Assembly (NCBI GenBank): GCA_039090855.1
Contig: CM077013.1
Span: 136,049,240 to 136,113,239 of the forward strand
DNA: 64,000 bases
From: Macrothele yani
Taxonomy: Eukaryota > Arthropoda > Arachnida > Araneae > Macrothelidae
Direction: 5' to 3'
A program made the translations under genes and the position numbers. This document shows positions 10,804-23,200 of this stretch, piece by piece. The notes beneath the pieces were generated by a model that ran no database searches, had not been told where the DNA came from, and was given only the letters and a program-made list of their open reading frames with translations. The first letter of the stretch is position 1. Every line of letters begins with the position of its first letter.

Positions 10804-10966
10804 TACAACAAAAATAATTGATACAATCAATCATTAATATCTTATTATTTTTAAAAATGCTTTAAAAAAAGGTATCTTGTGCTTTAAATTTTCCAAAAAT
10901 TTGGCTATACAAACGGTGGGGAGAGGGGTGGTGGCTTCCCCCCTTATGGGTGCCCTTGCACCAACA

Positions 10967-11180
10967 TCGTGGAACTGACCATTACAGAGGTGGTGGGGTG
11001 ATGGTTTGGGTCGGTATCATTACAAATGGACGTACCGAACTTTACGTGTTGCAAAGTGGAACTATTAAATCTCAGCGTTATTGTCAGGATGTTATCAGCG
11101 ACGGAAACGGCAGAGGCATAACGGGATTTCTTGATATTCCATACCATGGTTCTTCTGTCACGTTCCGTCAGTTTTTGCGG
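10967..11180 (+). pseudogene. Tc1 transposase, C-terminal part of the interrupted gene
   Basis: Reads RGTDHYRGGGVMVWVGIIT, NGRTELYVLQSGTIKSQRYC and then decays. This is the segment between the first and second catalytic residues, and it continues the half that stops at 9,184. No second or third catalytic motif is seen, so the rest is lost. Confidence 0.7.
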
Positions 11181-11436
11181 CCTTCCTGAACGTTTTATTG
11201 TTCCTTGCTGTAATCGAACCGTCTTGCTTTCATCACTTCACGACATCAGTTACATTCTATTTTGATATGTTTAGTTTTACTGCAATGTTACGTATTGGAA
11301 GGTTACTCAAATGACATCCTATGACCAGCCAACGATGGAAGTCTGGAAGTTCATGTCCAAGTGGCTTATGCGCTTCAAGGTTACTAATAACATGACAGAA
11401 CATATCAGCTTTGTATTACCTATTCGACAAAGAAAC

Positions 11437-12780
11437 TGCCCCACCCAGAAGGAGGTGGGCTACAAATACGCAAATCGCAGGGTGGGTGTACCCACTCGAG
11501 TTATATTAAATTGGAGTCGATGACGTCACACGATCGTGAGATGCCAGCGGCAAAAGGGACGGTAATGTGAGAACGCTGGTGGAAGTGTCCCGAGTGTTTC
11601 AGATTCGTTGTTTGTTCTGGGAACCTATTCAGCAAAGGCCGAAAATGTCGGGTGCACGCAATCGGCAGGTTTATCGCCATTTGGATGCTTTTCGGAGAGG
11701 AAGACCTTTAGGCTTGGATAAAGCGAGATGGTCTGCACTTCGTTTTGCTACGCAGGGATGCACGAACTGTTGGACGCTGTTAGCACCAGTTTTAGCAGGA
11801 AGGTTCGTACGTGTGTCGGAGCGGCATTGGGGCAACCCGACAGATGTCAGCATGCCTGGACTGGCGGATTGTTCAGCACGCTCGTTCGTCTCCATAAAGC
11901 ACTGCAGCCGATGCTCGACGTGCTGTGCCACTCGAACTGTATACCGAAGGTTACATGTGGCAAACCTGCGCAGTAGGGAACTGTTACATCAACTGTCGTT
12001 GCCGGCAAGAGTTCGCAGAACCTGCCTGACTTAGTGCCGAAGACATGCAAACTGGGATCACGAATGGACCACTGTGGTCTTCTGTGATGAATCCCGTTGC
12101 TATCTGGGTGCTGACGATCGACAGATCCATGTCTGGAGACACCCTGGTGAGCTGACGGATCCCGGTTTTGTTCACGACCGCCACACCGCCTGTCATACAG
12201 ACATCATGGTATGGGGTGCTACAGCGTATGACAGCAGGTCACTTCTTCTCCGCGTCACGGACATACTGGCAGCTGTAAAATACATGAGCGACGTTCTGCA
12301 GCTCATTTTGATACCTTTCTGAATGGCCTACAACACCCCATTTTCCAGCAAGATAATGCCCGTGTATCGAGACCATTTTGGCTATAAAAATTGCTCGGGT
12401 CTCCAGACAATTTTTGCTACATGTTCAAACACTGCCGTGGCCAGAAAAATCGCCCGATTTATCCACAACCAAAAACCTGTGGGACAACATTAGACGTCGT
12501 CTGCAATCGATCTCGATGAATTGGAGCAAGTCAACCGTGCTCGGTGTTCCGTTCCTCAAAATGATATCAGTCTCGTTTATGACTCATTTCCACGTCGTAT
12601 TGCAGCTGGTATTGCCGTTCGCTAAGGTGCAGCCACTTACGGAGGCGTACCCATTGCGCTGCATTACCTCATCTGATAAACACTATAAGCGGCTGAAAAT
12701 AACATCAAGGTAAGCCCTCGTGCGTTCCTATTTTTATGATCAATTTCATCCCTTTATCCTCATTCCTTCTGGGTGGGGCA
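11437..12780 (+). mobile_element. Degenerate Tc1-like transposon, family C
   Basis: The ends are inverted repeats: TGCCCCACCCAGAAGGA at 11,437-11,453 and its exact reverse complement at 12,764-12,780. The transposase between them is on the plus strand and decayed. A TA target duplication is not obvious, so the true ends may lie a little further out. Confidence 0.75.
11567..12690 (+). pseudogene. Tc1 transposase (family C), decayed
   Basis: The helix-turn-helix half (11,567-12,034) is scrambled by frameshifts. The DDE half is clearer: VVFCDESRCYLGADDRQIHV from 12,074, DIMVWGATAYDSRSLLLRVT, then in other frames FQQDNAR-like sequence near 12,350 and the stretch around PWPEKSPDLSTTKNLWDNI (12,430-12,500), where the usual third catalytic glutamate (PIE) is replaced. 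Not functional. Confidence 0.75.
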
Positions 12781-12874
12781 ATTCCCATTTCGAGCAGTGT
12801 ACGTACCTCCCCATTCACAGCGCACCTTCCTGCGCAAACACATTTGGTAGTACGTATATACTTTTGATAATATA

Positions 12875-12875
<1 letters not shown>

Positions 12876-12912
<37 letters not shown>
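12876..12912. repeat. (AT)n microsatellite
   Basis: A run of alternating AT directly next to the 5' end of a LINE copy. It may be the target the LINE inserted into, or may have grown there afterwards. Confidence 0.9.
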
Positions 12913-12915
<3 letters not shown>

Positions 12916-14811
12916 TTGCATGTAAATAAATTATCAGGAAAAACGAAAATGTTGATGCAAAAAAGAAGAGAGATGAGGACAACTAAAGAAGATGTGACTT
13001 CCAAAGTGGAATATATAGAGCTATGCAAGACAGTACGAAAAGGTATCACTGAAGACGTAAGGAAATTCAACTGTGAACTAGTGAGGAAAGCAATTGAAAA
13101 CAACCAAAGCCTAAAGATAGCAAAGGGACATCTCAGTAAGGGAAGAAAACAGATTATGGCACTGCGAAAAGAAGATGGTTCTGTAACAAGAAATAGAGGC
13201 GAAATTTTGACAAGAGTGAAAGATTTCTACTCCAAATTATATGAAAGGGATGATACATGCACTCCAGACATCATGAAAGATACCAGTACCAGAGTTCCTC
13301 CAGTCCTTCCAGCAGAAGTTGCACATGCAATCAAGAACATGAAGCGCGGAAAAGCTCCAGGAGAAGATGGAATTACTGTAGACATCATACAAGAAGCAAG
13401 TGGAGAAATCGAAACAGTACTCGCCCAAATTTTCACTCGATGCCTTAATGAAGGAAAGATTCCTGAGGATTGGAACACCGCTACAATGATCCTGCTACAT
13501 AAGAAAGGTGACATTGAGGATCTCGGAAACTACAGACCTATCAGCCTCCTATCAGTAGTTTATAAAATCTTCACTAAAGTTCTTTCACACCGTTTGAAGG
13601 TAACACTGGACATGGCTCAACCGAGAGAACAAGCTGGATTCAGGAGTGGCTACAGCACAATAGATCATATCCATGTGCTGAGAGAACTAATTGAAAGAGC
13701 GAGGGAATATGAACTTCCATTGTGCATGGCTTTTATCGATTATGAAAAAGCCTTTGATTCGGTGAAACCATCAGCACTTACAATGGCTCTGAAAACCTGC
13801 GGTATTGAAGATGCATACATTAATATCATTAATAACATCTATGAAAATGCAAGTGCAAAGATTAGGCTGTTTGAAAATACAACACACATAAAAATTGGAA
13901 AGGGAGTGAGACAAGGTGACACCATATCTCCGAAGCTCTTTAATGCCACACTGGAGGGTGTTTTTAAGTCACTGAGCTGGGAAAACAAGGGGATAAAGAT
14001 TAATGGAGATTATCTAACCCACCTTCGTTTTGCTGATGACGTAGTCATTTTTTCAACTAGCCCATCAGAGCTGCAGAGTATGATCCAGGAACTTGCTGAC
14101 AAGAGTAAAGAAGTGGGATTAAAAATGAACTTTCAGAAGACAAAAGTGATGTTCAATGCTTTTACAAGAAATGAAGATTTATCGATTGATGGAGAAAAGC
14201 TGGAGATAACAGACACGTACGTTTATCTTGGACAGCAGATATCAAGTGAGGGTCACATTGATGAAGAAATTAATCGGCGTACAAAACTTGCCTGGAGAGC
14301 TTTTGGAAGAAACAGCATAATTTTCAAGAGCAATATGCCATTATGTCTTAAAAAAAGTGTTTGATCAATGCATCCTTCCAGTGCTTACGTATGGTGCAGA
14401 GACGTGGACCTTAACTAAAAGAGACATACAAAGGCTGCAGACAACTGAAAGCAGCATGGAGAGGTGCATGCTTGGTGTAACCAGGAGAGATAAGAAGAGG
14501 AACACGTGGATCCGAAAAATGACAAGAGTGGAAGACATCATGATCAGAGTTAAATCCCTGAAATGGCAATGGGCTGGACATACTGCCAGAAGGACAGATC
14601 ATCGATGGACAGCCGAAATTTTAGATTGGATTCCAAGGGACAGGAAAAGACCCAGAAGAAGACCACATGGGAGATGGGTGGATGAAATTCGAAAGTATAC
14701 AGGGGTGACATGGAGGAGACTGGCACAAGACAGACCGTTGTGGAGGAAACTTGGGGAGACCTTCGTCCAGCAGTGGATTGATAATGGTTGGCAATGATGA
14801 TGATGATGATA
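12913..14811 (+). mobile_element. 5'-truncated RTE-type LINE, copy 1
   Basis: Homology to the full-length copy at 35,921-39,109 begins at 12,913 (AAGTTGCATG) and ends in a short ATG-triplet tail at about 14,797-14,811. Triplet tails instead of poly-A are typical of RTE-like elements. The endonuclease domain is missing, as expected from incomplete reverse transcription. Confidence 0.9.
12916..14797 (+). pseudogene. RTE-type LINE reverse transcriptase, one frameshift
   Basis: The 482-codon frame carries the reverse transcriptase: KRGKAPGEDGITVDII, LLHKKGDIEDLGNYRPISLL, QAGFRSGYSTIDHIHVLREL, AFIDYEKAFDSV (first aspartates), GVRQGDTISPKLFN, HLRFADDVVIFS (catalytic FADD box) and LGQQISSEGHIDEEI. 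One frameshift near 14,355 (after CLKK) moves the last 146 codons, FDQCILPVLTYGAETWTLTK to the C-terminal RWVDEIRKYTG region, into another frame ending at 14,797. No upstream endonuclease. The first methionine of the frame is an artefact of truncation. The protein would copy its own RNA at a nicked target; this copy cannot. Confidence 0.9.
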
Positions 14812-14819
14812 GGTATATA

Positions 14820-16062
14820 CACTATATTGACAAAAGTCACCGGACACCTAGAAAAGAAACACAATATGGCATTTATTGACATACAATAGTACGATATCGG
14901 TCAATCTTTGGCCTTAATGCATGCGCTGAGCCTTCCAGACATGCTTTCGACAAGGTTTTCTAACACAGCGACAGGTATGCACTTCCATTCAGTATATAAT
15001 GTCGCCGCTAACGGTTGCTTAGTAGTTGGCCTCGGTTCCAAACTTCTTATGTGGCACTCTAATTCATCCCATAGGTGCTCTATGGGATTAATATCAGGGC
15101 TCTGTGCTGGCCAGTCCGCACACGATACGGAATTATCGTCAAACCACGCCGTAACTGTCCTTGCTTGATGGCTCGGTCCATTATCTTGTTGGTACTAACA
15201 AGGCTCGGTTCCATAGTATTGCCACAGAGTTGGTAGGGCAAAATTGTTTAGAATATCGAGGTAGACGTGCTGGTTAACAGGTTTGTCCACGATAACCAAT
15301 GGGCCGGAACCATACCACGAAAAACACCCCAACACGAGTACACTGCCAGCTCCAAACTTGACCGTAGGATTAGCACAGTGTGGTAAATAGCGTTCCCCCT
15401 GCTGCCGCCATGGCCACACACGGCCATCAGACCAATGGATCGTGTATCTGGATTCATCAGTCCCTAGTATCCGTTTCCATTGATCTACGGTCCACGATAA
15501 ATGTTCTTTACACCATGCTAAACGACCAGTATCATTCCGAGTGGACATGAAAGGCTTATGAGCAGCAGCACGACCACGGTAACTCATGGAATGAAGTTCT
15601 CTGCGAATGGTACGTGTACATACCGAGGTTCTACCATTTTTACTCACCTGTACTCTGAGGCCTTGTGCAGTACTCCGTCGATTAGCTGTAACGACTCTCC
15701 TGAGGCTTCGACGTCCTCTGTCAGGGATTTACTTTGGTTTGCCGGTACGTTTTAATGCTTCAGGCTCGCCATGTGTTTTCCACTTATTCAGTACATCCAA
15801 AACAGTTGACTTGGGTATGTTTGAACGCCTCTCGGTTTCTCTTATGGACGACCCACTAATATAACACCCAACAATTTTTCCTTTCTCAAAGTCAGTTCTC
15901 TCCCACCGCGACATTTTCACTGAACGTGCCAGGGCGATATGATCGCGGTCAGCTGCAGGCTTGTTTTTACACCGTATGCATCTGTACCGTGCATCTTAAC
16001 AACGCAGCGGATCCCTTCATTTGCTTTTGAAGGGTGGTGCGGTGACTTTGGTGAACATAGTG
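14820..16062 (-). mobile_element. Tc1-like transposon, family D, copy 1
   Basis: Terminal inverted repeats CACTATATTGACAAAAGTCA (left) and CACTATGTTCACCAAAGTCA (read inward from the right), each next to TA. A second copy lies at 34,411-35,505 in the opposite orientation. Confidence 0.85.
14908..15920 (-). pseudogene. Tc1 transposase (family D)
   Basis: Helix-turn-helix from 15,920: RWERTDFEKGKIVGCYISG, SSIRETERRSNIPKSTVLDV. After frameshifts, a 150-codon frame (15,647-15,195) gives TRTIRRELHSMSYRGRAAAH, ILGTDESRYTIHWSDGRVW (first aspartate) and VLVLGCFSWYGSGPLVIVDK. The third motif appears on the minus strand near 15,065-15,125 as [19 protein letters not shown]. The QQDN motif near 15,180 is decayed. 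Stops and frameshifts separate the parts. Confidence 0.8.
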
Positions 16063-17030
16063 TATACATGTATATACCAAAGCACCTCCCCAAGGTTGTG
16101 CTTTTATCGGACCAGAGCTCTCTCTGGTAAGCCTCCAGATACCATCCAGCTTGTGGTTTGATCGCTATTTACTTCTCGTGGAATTATAAGTTCCGATACT
16201 TGCTTCACACAGTTATCTACGGTCTAAACAAGAAGAATTTGAGAGGGATTAGCGTTCCTAAATAATCCATTAAAAACTTTGAAGTGCCATTGAAGTATTA
16301 TGGAAAGCAGACAAATTCGCGACCAGCTCTTAGCCAGGAAAAATTTCAGGTCAAAGCTATTATAAGTGAGCAGTGGGTATCTGGTCTTATCTAAAATTTC
16401 TCTTATATCAATCTTTCTTCCTGAAAGCTTAACTGAAATCAAGGAAACCCAAAAACTACAAAACAGAGATAGATAAATGAAGTTCGATTGTATGCTGCGA
16501 CAGTAAGGAAATTTATTTTTTGCTTTTGCAGACAATAAGGAAATTTCTCGAGCCATTTGCCGACTTGTATTCCATGCGCCATAAAATCTCAACGATGTCT
16601 CAGTAAATCATGAAATAAAAAACACTATATTTTTTGAAACCTTGAGAAGTTTTGTCCAGCTGTGAATAGCTGCTTCTGAATACGAGGTATTTTTACATTT
16701 CTTTCATACTTTTCCGTAACGTAGACGTGCAATTTGTTGTGCTCAAATACGCAATAGGGAATTTCAGTATCATTTATTCTTTACTGCAAATTCATTTACA
16801 GTAAAGAGTAAAAATACTTAATTATTTTAACAGTTTTATTGCACACAAATACCTACACAACCGGAAGTTTAGAAGAAAAATTAGAAAACAGAATTAGTGT
16901 GTTAAGGCGAAGGTATTTGCAGTATCTTTCAAGAACTGCAATTAGGAGGCATATATTGAAATCAATGAGCAGCAATATTTTAAAAATCGCAAGTTGTAGT
17001 GATTGAAGAAATAAATACCACACCCTAATC
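16063..17030. other. No gene seen
   Basis: AT-rich intergenic-type sequence with only chance frames and no recognised repeat ends. Confidence 0.5.
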
Positions 17031-17032
17031 TA

Positions 17033-18236
17033 TTAGGAGTATGCAAGAGTTTCCGCCACCTTCACTAGCGGGCGCTGTAGGGGTCAAACAGGCCGGCGAC
17101 TCGTGCTCTCACTTCGTACATGAAGCCAAGCATTGCGGTCGATAAAGTTAATATGCGGCACTGTTTGTTATTCATGTTTAATTTAGGGAAAAGTGCAAGT
17201 GAAGCATAGGGTTCAATATGTCAGGCGTATGGACAAACGGTTATGAGTGAGCGGATGTGTCGAGAATGGTTTACCAGGTTTAAGAAAGGTGATCTAAGTT
17301 TGGAAGACAAGCCACGTGCAGATAGACCGGAGGAACTTGCAGACGAGGAGCTGGAATCGCTGTTGCAAGAGGATGCCACACAATCGACCACGCAACTGGC
17401 AAAACGTTTGAAAGTGGCTCAATCGACGGTGGTACGGCGTCTACAGGACTTGGGGAAGATCCAGAAGGTTGGTAAGTGGGTTCCGCATACTTAAACGAAG
17501 CGCAATATTGGTCAATGATTAGGCATCTGCATGTCGTTGCTGAAGAGGTTTCAAGTGAAAAATATTTTGTGGTAGGTTGCCACCGGGGATGAAAAATGGG
17601 TCTATTGCGACAACCCCGTAAGCAAACGATCCTGGGTCGACTCAGTCCAGCCATCAACATCTAATGCAAAACAGGCTATCCACGGGGAAAAGGTGCTGTT
17701 GTGTGTGTGTGGTAGGATATGCATGGAGTGCTGTACTTCGAACTATTGAAACCGGGCGAAACAATCACTGCACAACGATATGGCGATCAGTTGATGAAAC
17801 TAAACGCCGCAAACGGGTAAAAACGCCCATGGGCAGGTAAAGGACGCCACCCAGTCATCTTGTTACACGATAATGCCGGACCACATGTCGGAGCCACCAC
17901 GAAATCAACCCTTGAACAATTACACTGGGAGGTTTTGCCGTACCTGGTTTACTCCCCGGACATTGCACCCCAGACTTTCATCTGTTTCTTTCTATGCAAC
18001 ATTCCCTACCCCAACAGCGGTTCACCACAGTTCCAGAGGTGGAAAATTTCGTCACTGCGTTCTTCAGCTCAAAGCCCGGGTCCTTCTATCGCAGGGGCAT
18101 TCATTTGTTGTCAGAAAAATGGCAAAAGGTCATTAATGCTAACGGCCAATATTTCGTTAAATAAATGTGTACTGGTTTCTTGATTGTTCCTGTCTCCTTT
18201 CTCCTTAAAACGGCGGAAACTTTTGCATACCCCTAA
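17033..18236 (+). mobile_element. Mariner transposon
   Basis: Inverted terminal repeats TTAGGAGTATGCAAGAGTTT (left) and, read inward from the right, TTAGGGGTATGCAAAAGTTT. TA flanks both ends (17,031-17,032 and 18,237-18,238). At 1,204 bases the length fits a complete mariner. Confidence 0.9.
17175..18160 (+). pseudogene. Mariner transposase, decayed
   Basis: Helix-turn-helix part from 17,243: CREWFTRFKKGDLSLEDKPR, QLAKRLKVAQSTVVRRLQ. Then in shifted frames TGDEKWVYCDNP (first catalytic aspartate, about 17,586), HGEKVLLCV, LLHDNAGPHVG (second, about 17,865-17,890) and YSPDIAP at about 17,950. An apparent one-base deletion right after SPDIAP moves the segment that should hold the third aspartate out of frame. 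Earlier stops also break the gene. Confidence 0.85.
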
Positions 18237-18249
18237 TACATACCTTAAT

Positions 18250-19301
18250 CTATTTTTCTAGAATGTCCCCGTTGCTTTGGACACATTTTCCCCATTCATC
18301 CCGCAGTTTAAAGTTAGCCTTGCGGAAGAATTCCAATCCAGTTGCGCGAAGACTACGGCGTACAGTTTGCTGTATTATTTCCGTGCCTTGGTTGTGCTTG
18401 CAGCACATCTGGTCCTTTAGAAATCCAAAAATAAGATAGTCGGAGGGTGCCAGATCTAGACTGTAAGTCGGGTGAGGATAAAGTTCCTATCCGAAAATCT
18501 GGATTTTTTTGAGGTCAAACGAGCAGAGTGGGGCTTGGTGTTGTCGTGCTGGAGGATGACTTTCTTTCCCGGCCGTTTATAACATAATGCACGGCGGAGC
18601 TTTTCTAATGTTTGGACATAACGAGCTGCATTTTCGGTTTGTCCAAGCTCTAAAAAATCAACCAGAATGCACCCATATGCGTCGCAAAAGACAATTCCTA
18701 TAACCCTTACAGCTGACGTAACTATCTAAATATTCTTCCTGCTTGATGAATGTAGAGAATGCCATTCCGTTCTATGCTGTCTTGTTTCAGGTCCGAAATG
18801 GTAGAATCAACTTCCGTCACCTGTCACAATACTGTGCCCAAAATCGGCCCCTTCATTTCGATGCTGCCCCAGCAGTATGAGGTATTTATACTATGCTTTT
18901 TGTGAGTAAGCGTAGTCACAATTTTTTCGATATTCCAAGCTGTTAATCATTTCCTGAACTGCCCTGTGTCCTATATCCAAGATCGCAATTTGCTTCATCA
19001 TCATCACATGTCTGTCATCACGAATTAAGTCATCAATCATTTCCTTGTTGTGTTCCATAGAGGCTGTTTGACGGCGATCGCTACCAAGCTGATCATTAAT
19101 ATATGTGAAATCGTCTTTAAACTGTTTCATCCACCTTTTCAGACTGCTGGCACTCAAACACGCATCACCAAATGTACGTTGAAGTATACGGTGAATATAG
19201 GCAGCTCGAATTTCCCCTTTTACAAGGAACTGAATCACAGAACGCTTGACGCAAAACGGTGTAATACTGTCGGCCATATTTTCTTGCGTCTGTTTGGTCA
19301 C
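18250..19301 (-). pseudogene. Second mariner-like transposase, minus strand
   Basis: The 136-codon N-terminal frame (19,301-18,891) has the mariner helix-turn-helix pair: CVKRSVIQFLVKGEIRAAYI, HRILQRTFGDACLSASSLKRW and then RHVMMMKQIAILDIGHRAVQ. The catalytic half (18,890-18,260) is badly decayed but ends in FRKANFKLRDEWGKCVQSNG and DILEK, a typical mariner C-terminus. I did not find convincing terminal repeats, so only the gene remnant is marked. Confidence 0.7.
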
Positions 19302-19888
19302 ATGACTGACGCTGGTGACGTCATTGAGCGAAGCAAGGCAGAAGGCCGAGCGGAGCTCTCTTTACGAGACTCGAGACAATTAGTTGTTCGAGTACAAGAT
19401 GACACATGCGATCACCGTGAGTTTTTGCAAGCGATTGGACATCGTACATGTTTAGATTTTGACGCCTTCCGATTCCAGAAATTCAGTGTCATTGAGGAAT
19501 AATCGTCCAAAAACATGCTTTTTTGGGTTTTTTCATGGTTTTGAGAAGGGGTCGTTTGTTAGCCATCTCCTCCGAAGATCTTCTGCAGATCGCGGTGACA
19601 CTTGCCACGGAGGAAGGGAAGGACATGGTGAGTGACATGGGGTTGGTAACATGGTGATTCGTCGTGTCGTATAAAAACAATGACTATTAGAAATAGACAA
19701 AATTTAATAAAAATTGAAAAACCCCGCTATGTTGGGAGTGACGTCATTGTATTTTTAACTCAAGTGAACTGAACTGTATATGTGAACTCAACTCAAGTAA
19801 ACTGCATAGCAGAGAATCAGAAACATCGTAACGGTTTCCCGAATTATATAGCGTTTTGGTTCTGTTTGGATTGTGTGTGGCGAGCAAT

Positions 19889-20248
19889 ATGGTGTCAATG
19901 ACGTCATTTGTCGGTTCGTTGAGTCTTGATCATTACATTTGTTTACATTCGATAATCGCAATTTTTCACGACGCAATTTCACTCGTTTTTTAGTTCTTTT
20001 GCCGTCAATTTGAAATTATTTTGGTTCAAACTGATAAAAAAGGAAACCGAGCACATTGTGGACGCAAGAAAAACTTTAGAATCGGCACCGTTAAGTCTTT
20101 TTTTTTCTTTTTGTTTTGCCTTTGTTTTTTTTTATAACTGTAACTGCTGAAGTCACGTTCGAGGCGGGAAACATGGCGTCAATGACGTCATTTGTCGGTT
20201 CGTTGAGTCTTCATCTTTACATTTGTTTACATTCGATAGTCGCAATTA
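19889..20248 (+). repeat. Direct repeat, two 76-bp units 284 bp apart
   Basis: Units at 19,889-19,964 and 20,173-20,248 are nearly identical (both contain TCAATGACGTCATTTGTCGG, including the CRE-like TGACGTCA). They lie just upstream of the Rep start and may be part of the Helitron promoter region, which is inference. Confidence 0.85.
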
Positions 20249-20283
20249 CAATCTCGTTGTTTTTTCTTCTTTGATAATCATAA

Positions 20284-23200
20284 ATGCCACGTCGAGCTCT
20301 TGGATCAAATTTAAATCGACGAACTGTTCGTGCGAGACGTATGCAAGAAACTCGACACAGCGATAATTCCACAATTGCTACAACCGTTTCAACAGAGATA
20401 GAGGCTGAATAAGTGGAAAGTGTTGCTGATGTTCATTATTTTCAACCTCCTACTCGGCCTAATCTTGGCCGACAAAGTAGAGAGGCTGCTCGCATGGCAC
20501 TGAAACGCATTCAGCAACCTCATTGTGTTCATACGCAGCAACGTTTAGAAACTGATAAAGATTTTGCTGACGAATTTGTTAATGTTTTAAATAGAAATAA
20601 TTTTCTTGAATGCGCATCATGTCATGACTTATACCTCACAGACGCTCTTCAAAATAACAAATGCCAAAAATGCCATAAATACCCTACAAAATATACTTGT
20701 GAAAACAATATGATGCCGGCTGAAATACCTACTGATTTTTGTGCACTCACTGTGTTAGAAGAAATGCTCATCGCACGCGTTCAACCTGTTCTAAAAGTAT
20801 ATCAGCCGCCCCGGTGGCGCAGTGGTCTAAGGCGCTGGCCTCTGATCATTCGTCCGTCTGGGGTCCAGGTTCGAATCCCGGTGAGGCATGGATGTTGTGT
20901 TTGTTTTACGGCACTGGCTCTCTCTCTCTTCCATGGAACCAGTGACCCTAAATTAGGGACGGGCGACTGCTTATAGCCCATTGAGTTGCTCACGGTAGTC
21001 GTTAAACCTCCAAAAAAAAAAAAAAAAAAAAAAAGTATATCAATTGCGTGCCTGTGGTTCAAATGGCTAGTATCGGTATCAAGGCAACGTAGTTAACATA
21101 AAACCAAAATGTTCAGGACATAGCTGATTCTCACCCGCGAATTCCGTCAAATATCAGTGTTGTACTTGTGCGTAAGCAAGGGGCTCAGGGTTACAAGGAT
21201 TTCCGGGTACGTCGTCAAAAAGTACTAAAAGCTTTGCAGTGGCTTTGGCAACAACATTATTTTTACCGTGATGTACGCATTGACAATGATGCGCTGCAGT
21301 CATTGCCTGAGGACGGGTGCATTTCTGAATCGCTGTATACCATGTTCACAGTGGCGGATTCGTTAACGAAGAGTTTGACAGTGACTATGTAACTGAAACA
21401 CTTTTACCTTTGCATGAGCGCCAACGACAGGAACAAATTGTTCGCAACATTGTTAGTTGGCCAACATCACTCAACACCCCAGTCAGGGAATTTACGTTTC
21501 ATGGATATATTCCAATGGCCTTCCCACACCTGTTTCCTGACGGCAAACCTGATCGCATCGATAGAACTCGAGCACCAGAAAACATGCCAACATTTCGACA
21601 GTGGGGTCATTTAAACCGTTACTGAGACCAGCGATTTGCTCAAGATCCTAGATCCAGATATCTTATTCTTAACACAATTCAACGCCATGAAGCGACTCAA
21701 CAGGAATCTATTTTTGCAAAAAAAATTGATTTCAGCGGAACTGTAGAGGAGCTCAGAAATGAAGTTGTAACTAATCCCAGAATAATAAAAAGCCTTTTGT
21801 TCTGGGGCTCTAAAATACGTGGATCAAATCCGTATTGGTACCAACGACAACAGGAACTTAAAACAATGGTTAATCAACTTGGTGTTCCTACGCTCTTTTA
21901 TAACTCTTAGCGCGGCAGACCTCCATTGGAAATGTTTGCAACGCCATTTCCAGATATCTGCTCAAGATATTGCGAACATATCTGAATCGCAACGAAGTAA
22001 TGTAATGGTAAAATATCTCACTGCAAATCCAATGGTTGCAGATGATTATTTTAGTTTTCGAGTTAAATCTTTTATGGAGATTATAAAAAAGAATTTCAAA
22101 GTTACAGACTTTTGGTACCGATTTGAATACCAACATAGAGGAAGTCCTCATGTTCACGGAGTATTCTAGCTTGAAGGCGGGCCGGAAGTCCGTAATTTTG
22201 ATAACTATACAGCAATTGAAATAGACACTGCGAAACAATTCTACGAAAAACTTATGTCAGCAAGTAATCCAGTTATTAACGCACAGCCTGCTGTAGTGCA
22301 CCCATGTCGGCTAAACGCAACTGAAATAGATTTAGGCAACGCAGTGCAAATTTCTGAGATTCTAAATAGAGTTCAGCGCCATACAAACTGCCTATCAAAA
22401 TACTGCGAAAGAGGCCCACGAAAAGAGTGCCGATTTGGGTTTCCTAAACCACTGCAGGAACAGTCTACACTTTGTGAAAACGATGAAGGTCAATGGACCT
22501 TCACACCGTCATGCAATGATCCAGTACTGAATAACTACAACCCGTTTATTACTAAAATTTGGCGAGCAAACACCGATTGCCAAGTCATCACTTCAGAAAA
22601 CGCCATTCTGAACTACATTGCAAAATATGCCTCGAATGCTGAACCTACTGTATTTCAGACGATCTAAGGAATGTCTTCCAAGATATACTTTCCACAGCTG
22701 AAAATGATTGTGCAGGTGTTAAAAGTTTTCACAAAGTTACTCATGAAAATAGTCGGCCAAAGAGACATATCAGCCTGCGAGGTAACTCATCTTCTGCGAA
22801 GTGATGCCTTATTTAATTGTTCTCGACAATTCATACCGCTTTACATAACACTTGAAGATTATGTGCGTATTACTCAAAGCAGCTTGAGTGACGAACACGT
22901 TCATAATTCATAAAACCATCATAGAGGAATACAAGAGCCACAGTGAAAATTTAGAGAACCTTACGCTGCACGAGTACGGCAGACAATATACCATGAGAAG
23001 TGGACACTTGAGTAAGAACAGAAAACAGCATATTGTTCAACTTGTACCTCAGGTTGAATTCGGAAAAAGCGATATTGCTGATGAAATTATTTGCAAACAG
23101 CGGCTAATGCTGTTCATTTCTTGGCGGGATAAACCGACGCCAAAAACACATTCCACATGGAAACTCTCCTACAATCAAATGCGTTTGAATTAGTGGGAAT

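Larger units (their letters stand above)
9185..10958. mobile_element. hAT-like MITE carrying a nested Tc1
   Basis: CACCAACA is duplicated exactly at both ends (9,177-9,184 and 10,959-10,966). The termini are imperfect inverted repeats: CAGTGACGCCCATATG at the left and the complement of CAAGGGCACCCATAAGGGG at the right. Removing the internal Tc1 (9,293-10,803) leaves only about 260 bases without coding sequence, so this is a miniature element that needed a hAT transposase from elsewhere. Confidence 0.8.
8378..11180 (+). mobile_element. Outer Tc1-like transposon of a three-level nest
   Basis: Starts near CACTGATGTCCATAAATT (8,378) after a TA. Its transposase is in two halves, 8,615-9,176 and 10,967-11,100, which join in sense when the inserted hAT-like element at 9,185-10,958 and one copy of its 8-bp duplication are ignored. 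Right terminus not identified, so the end coordinate is approximate. Confidence 0.7.
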
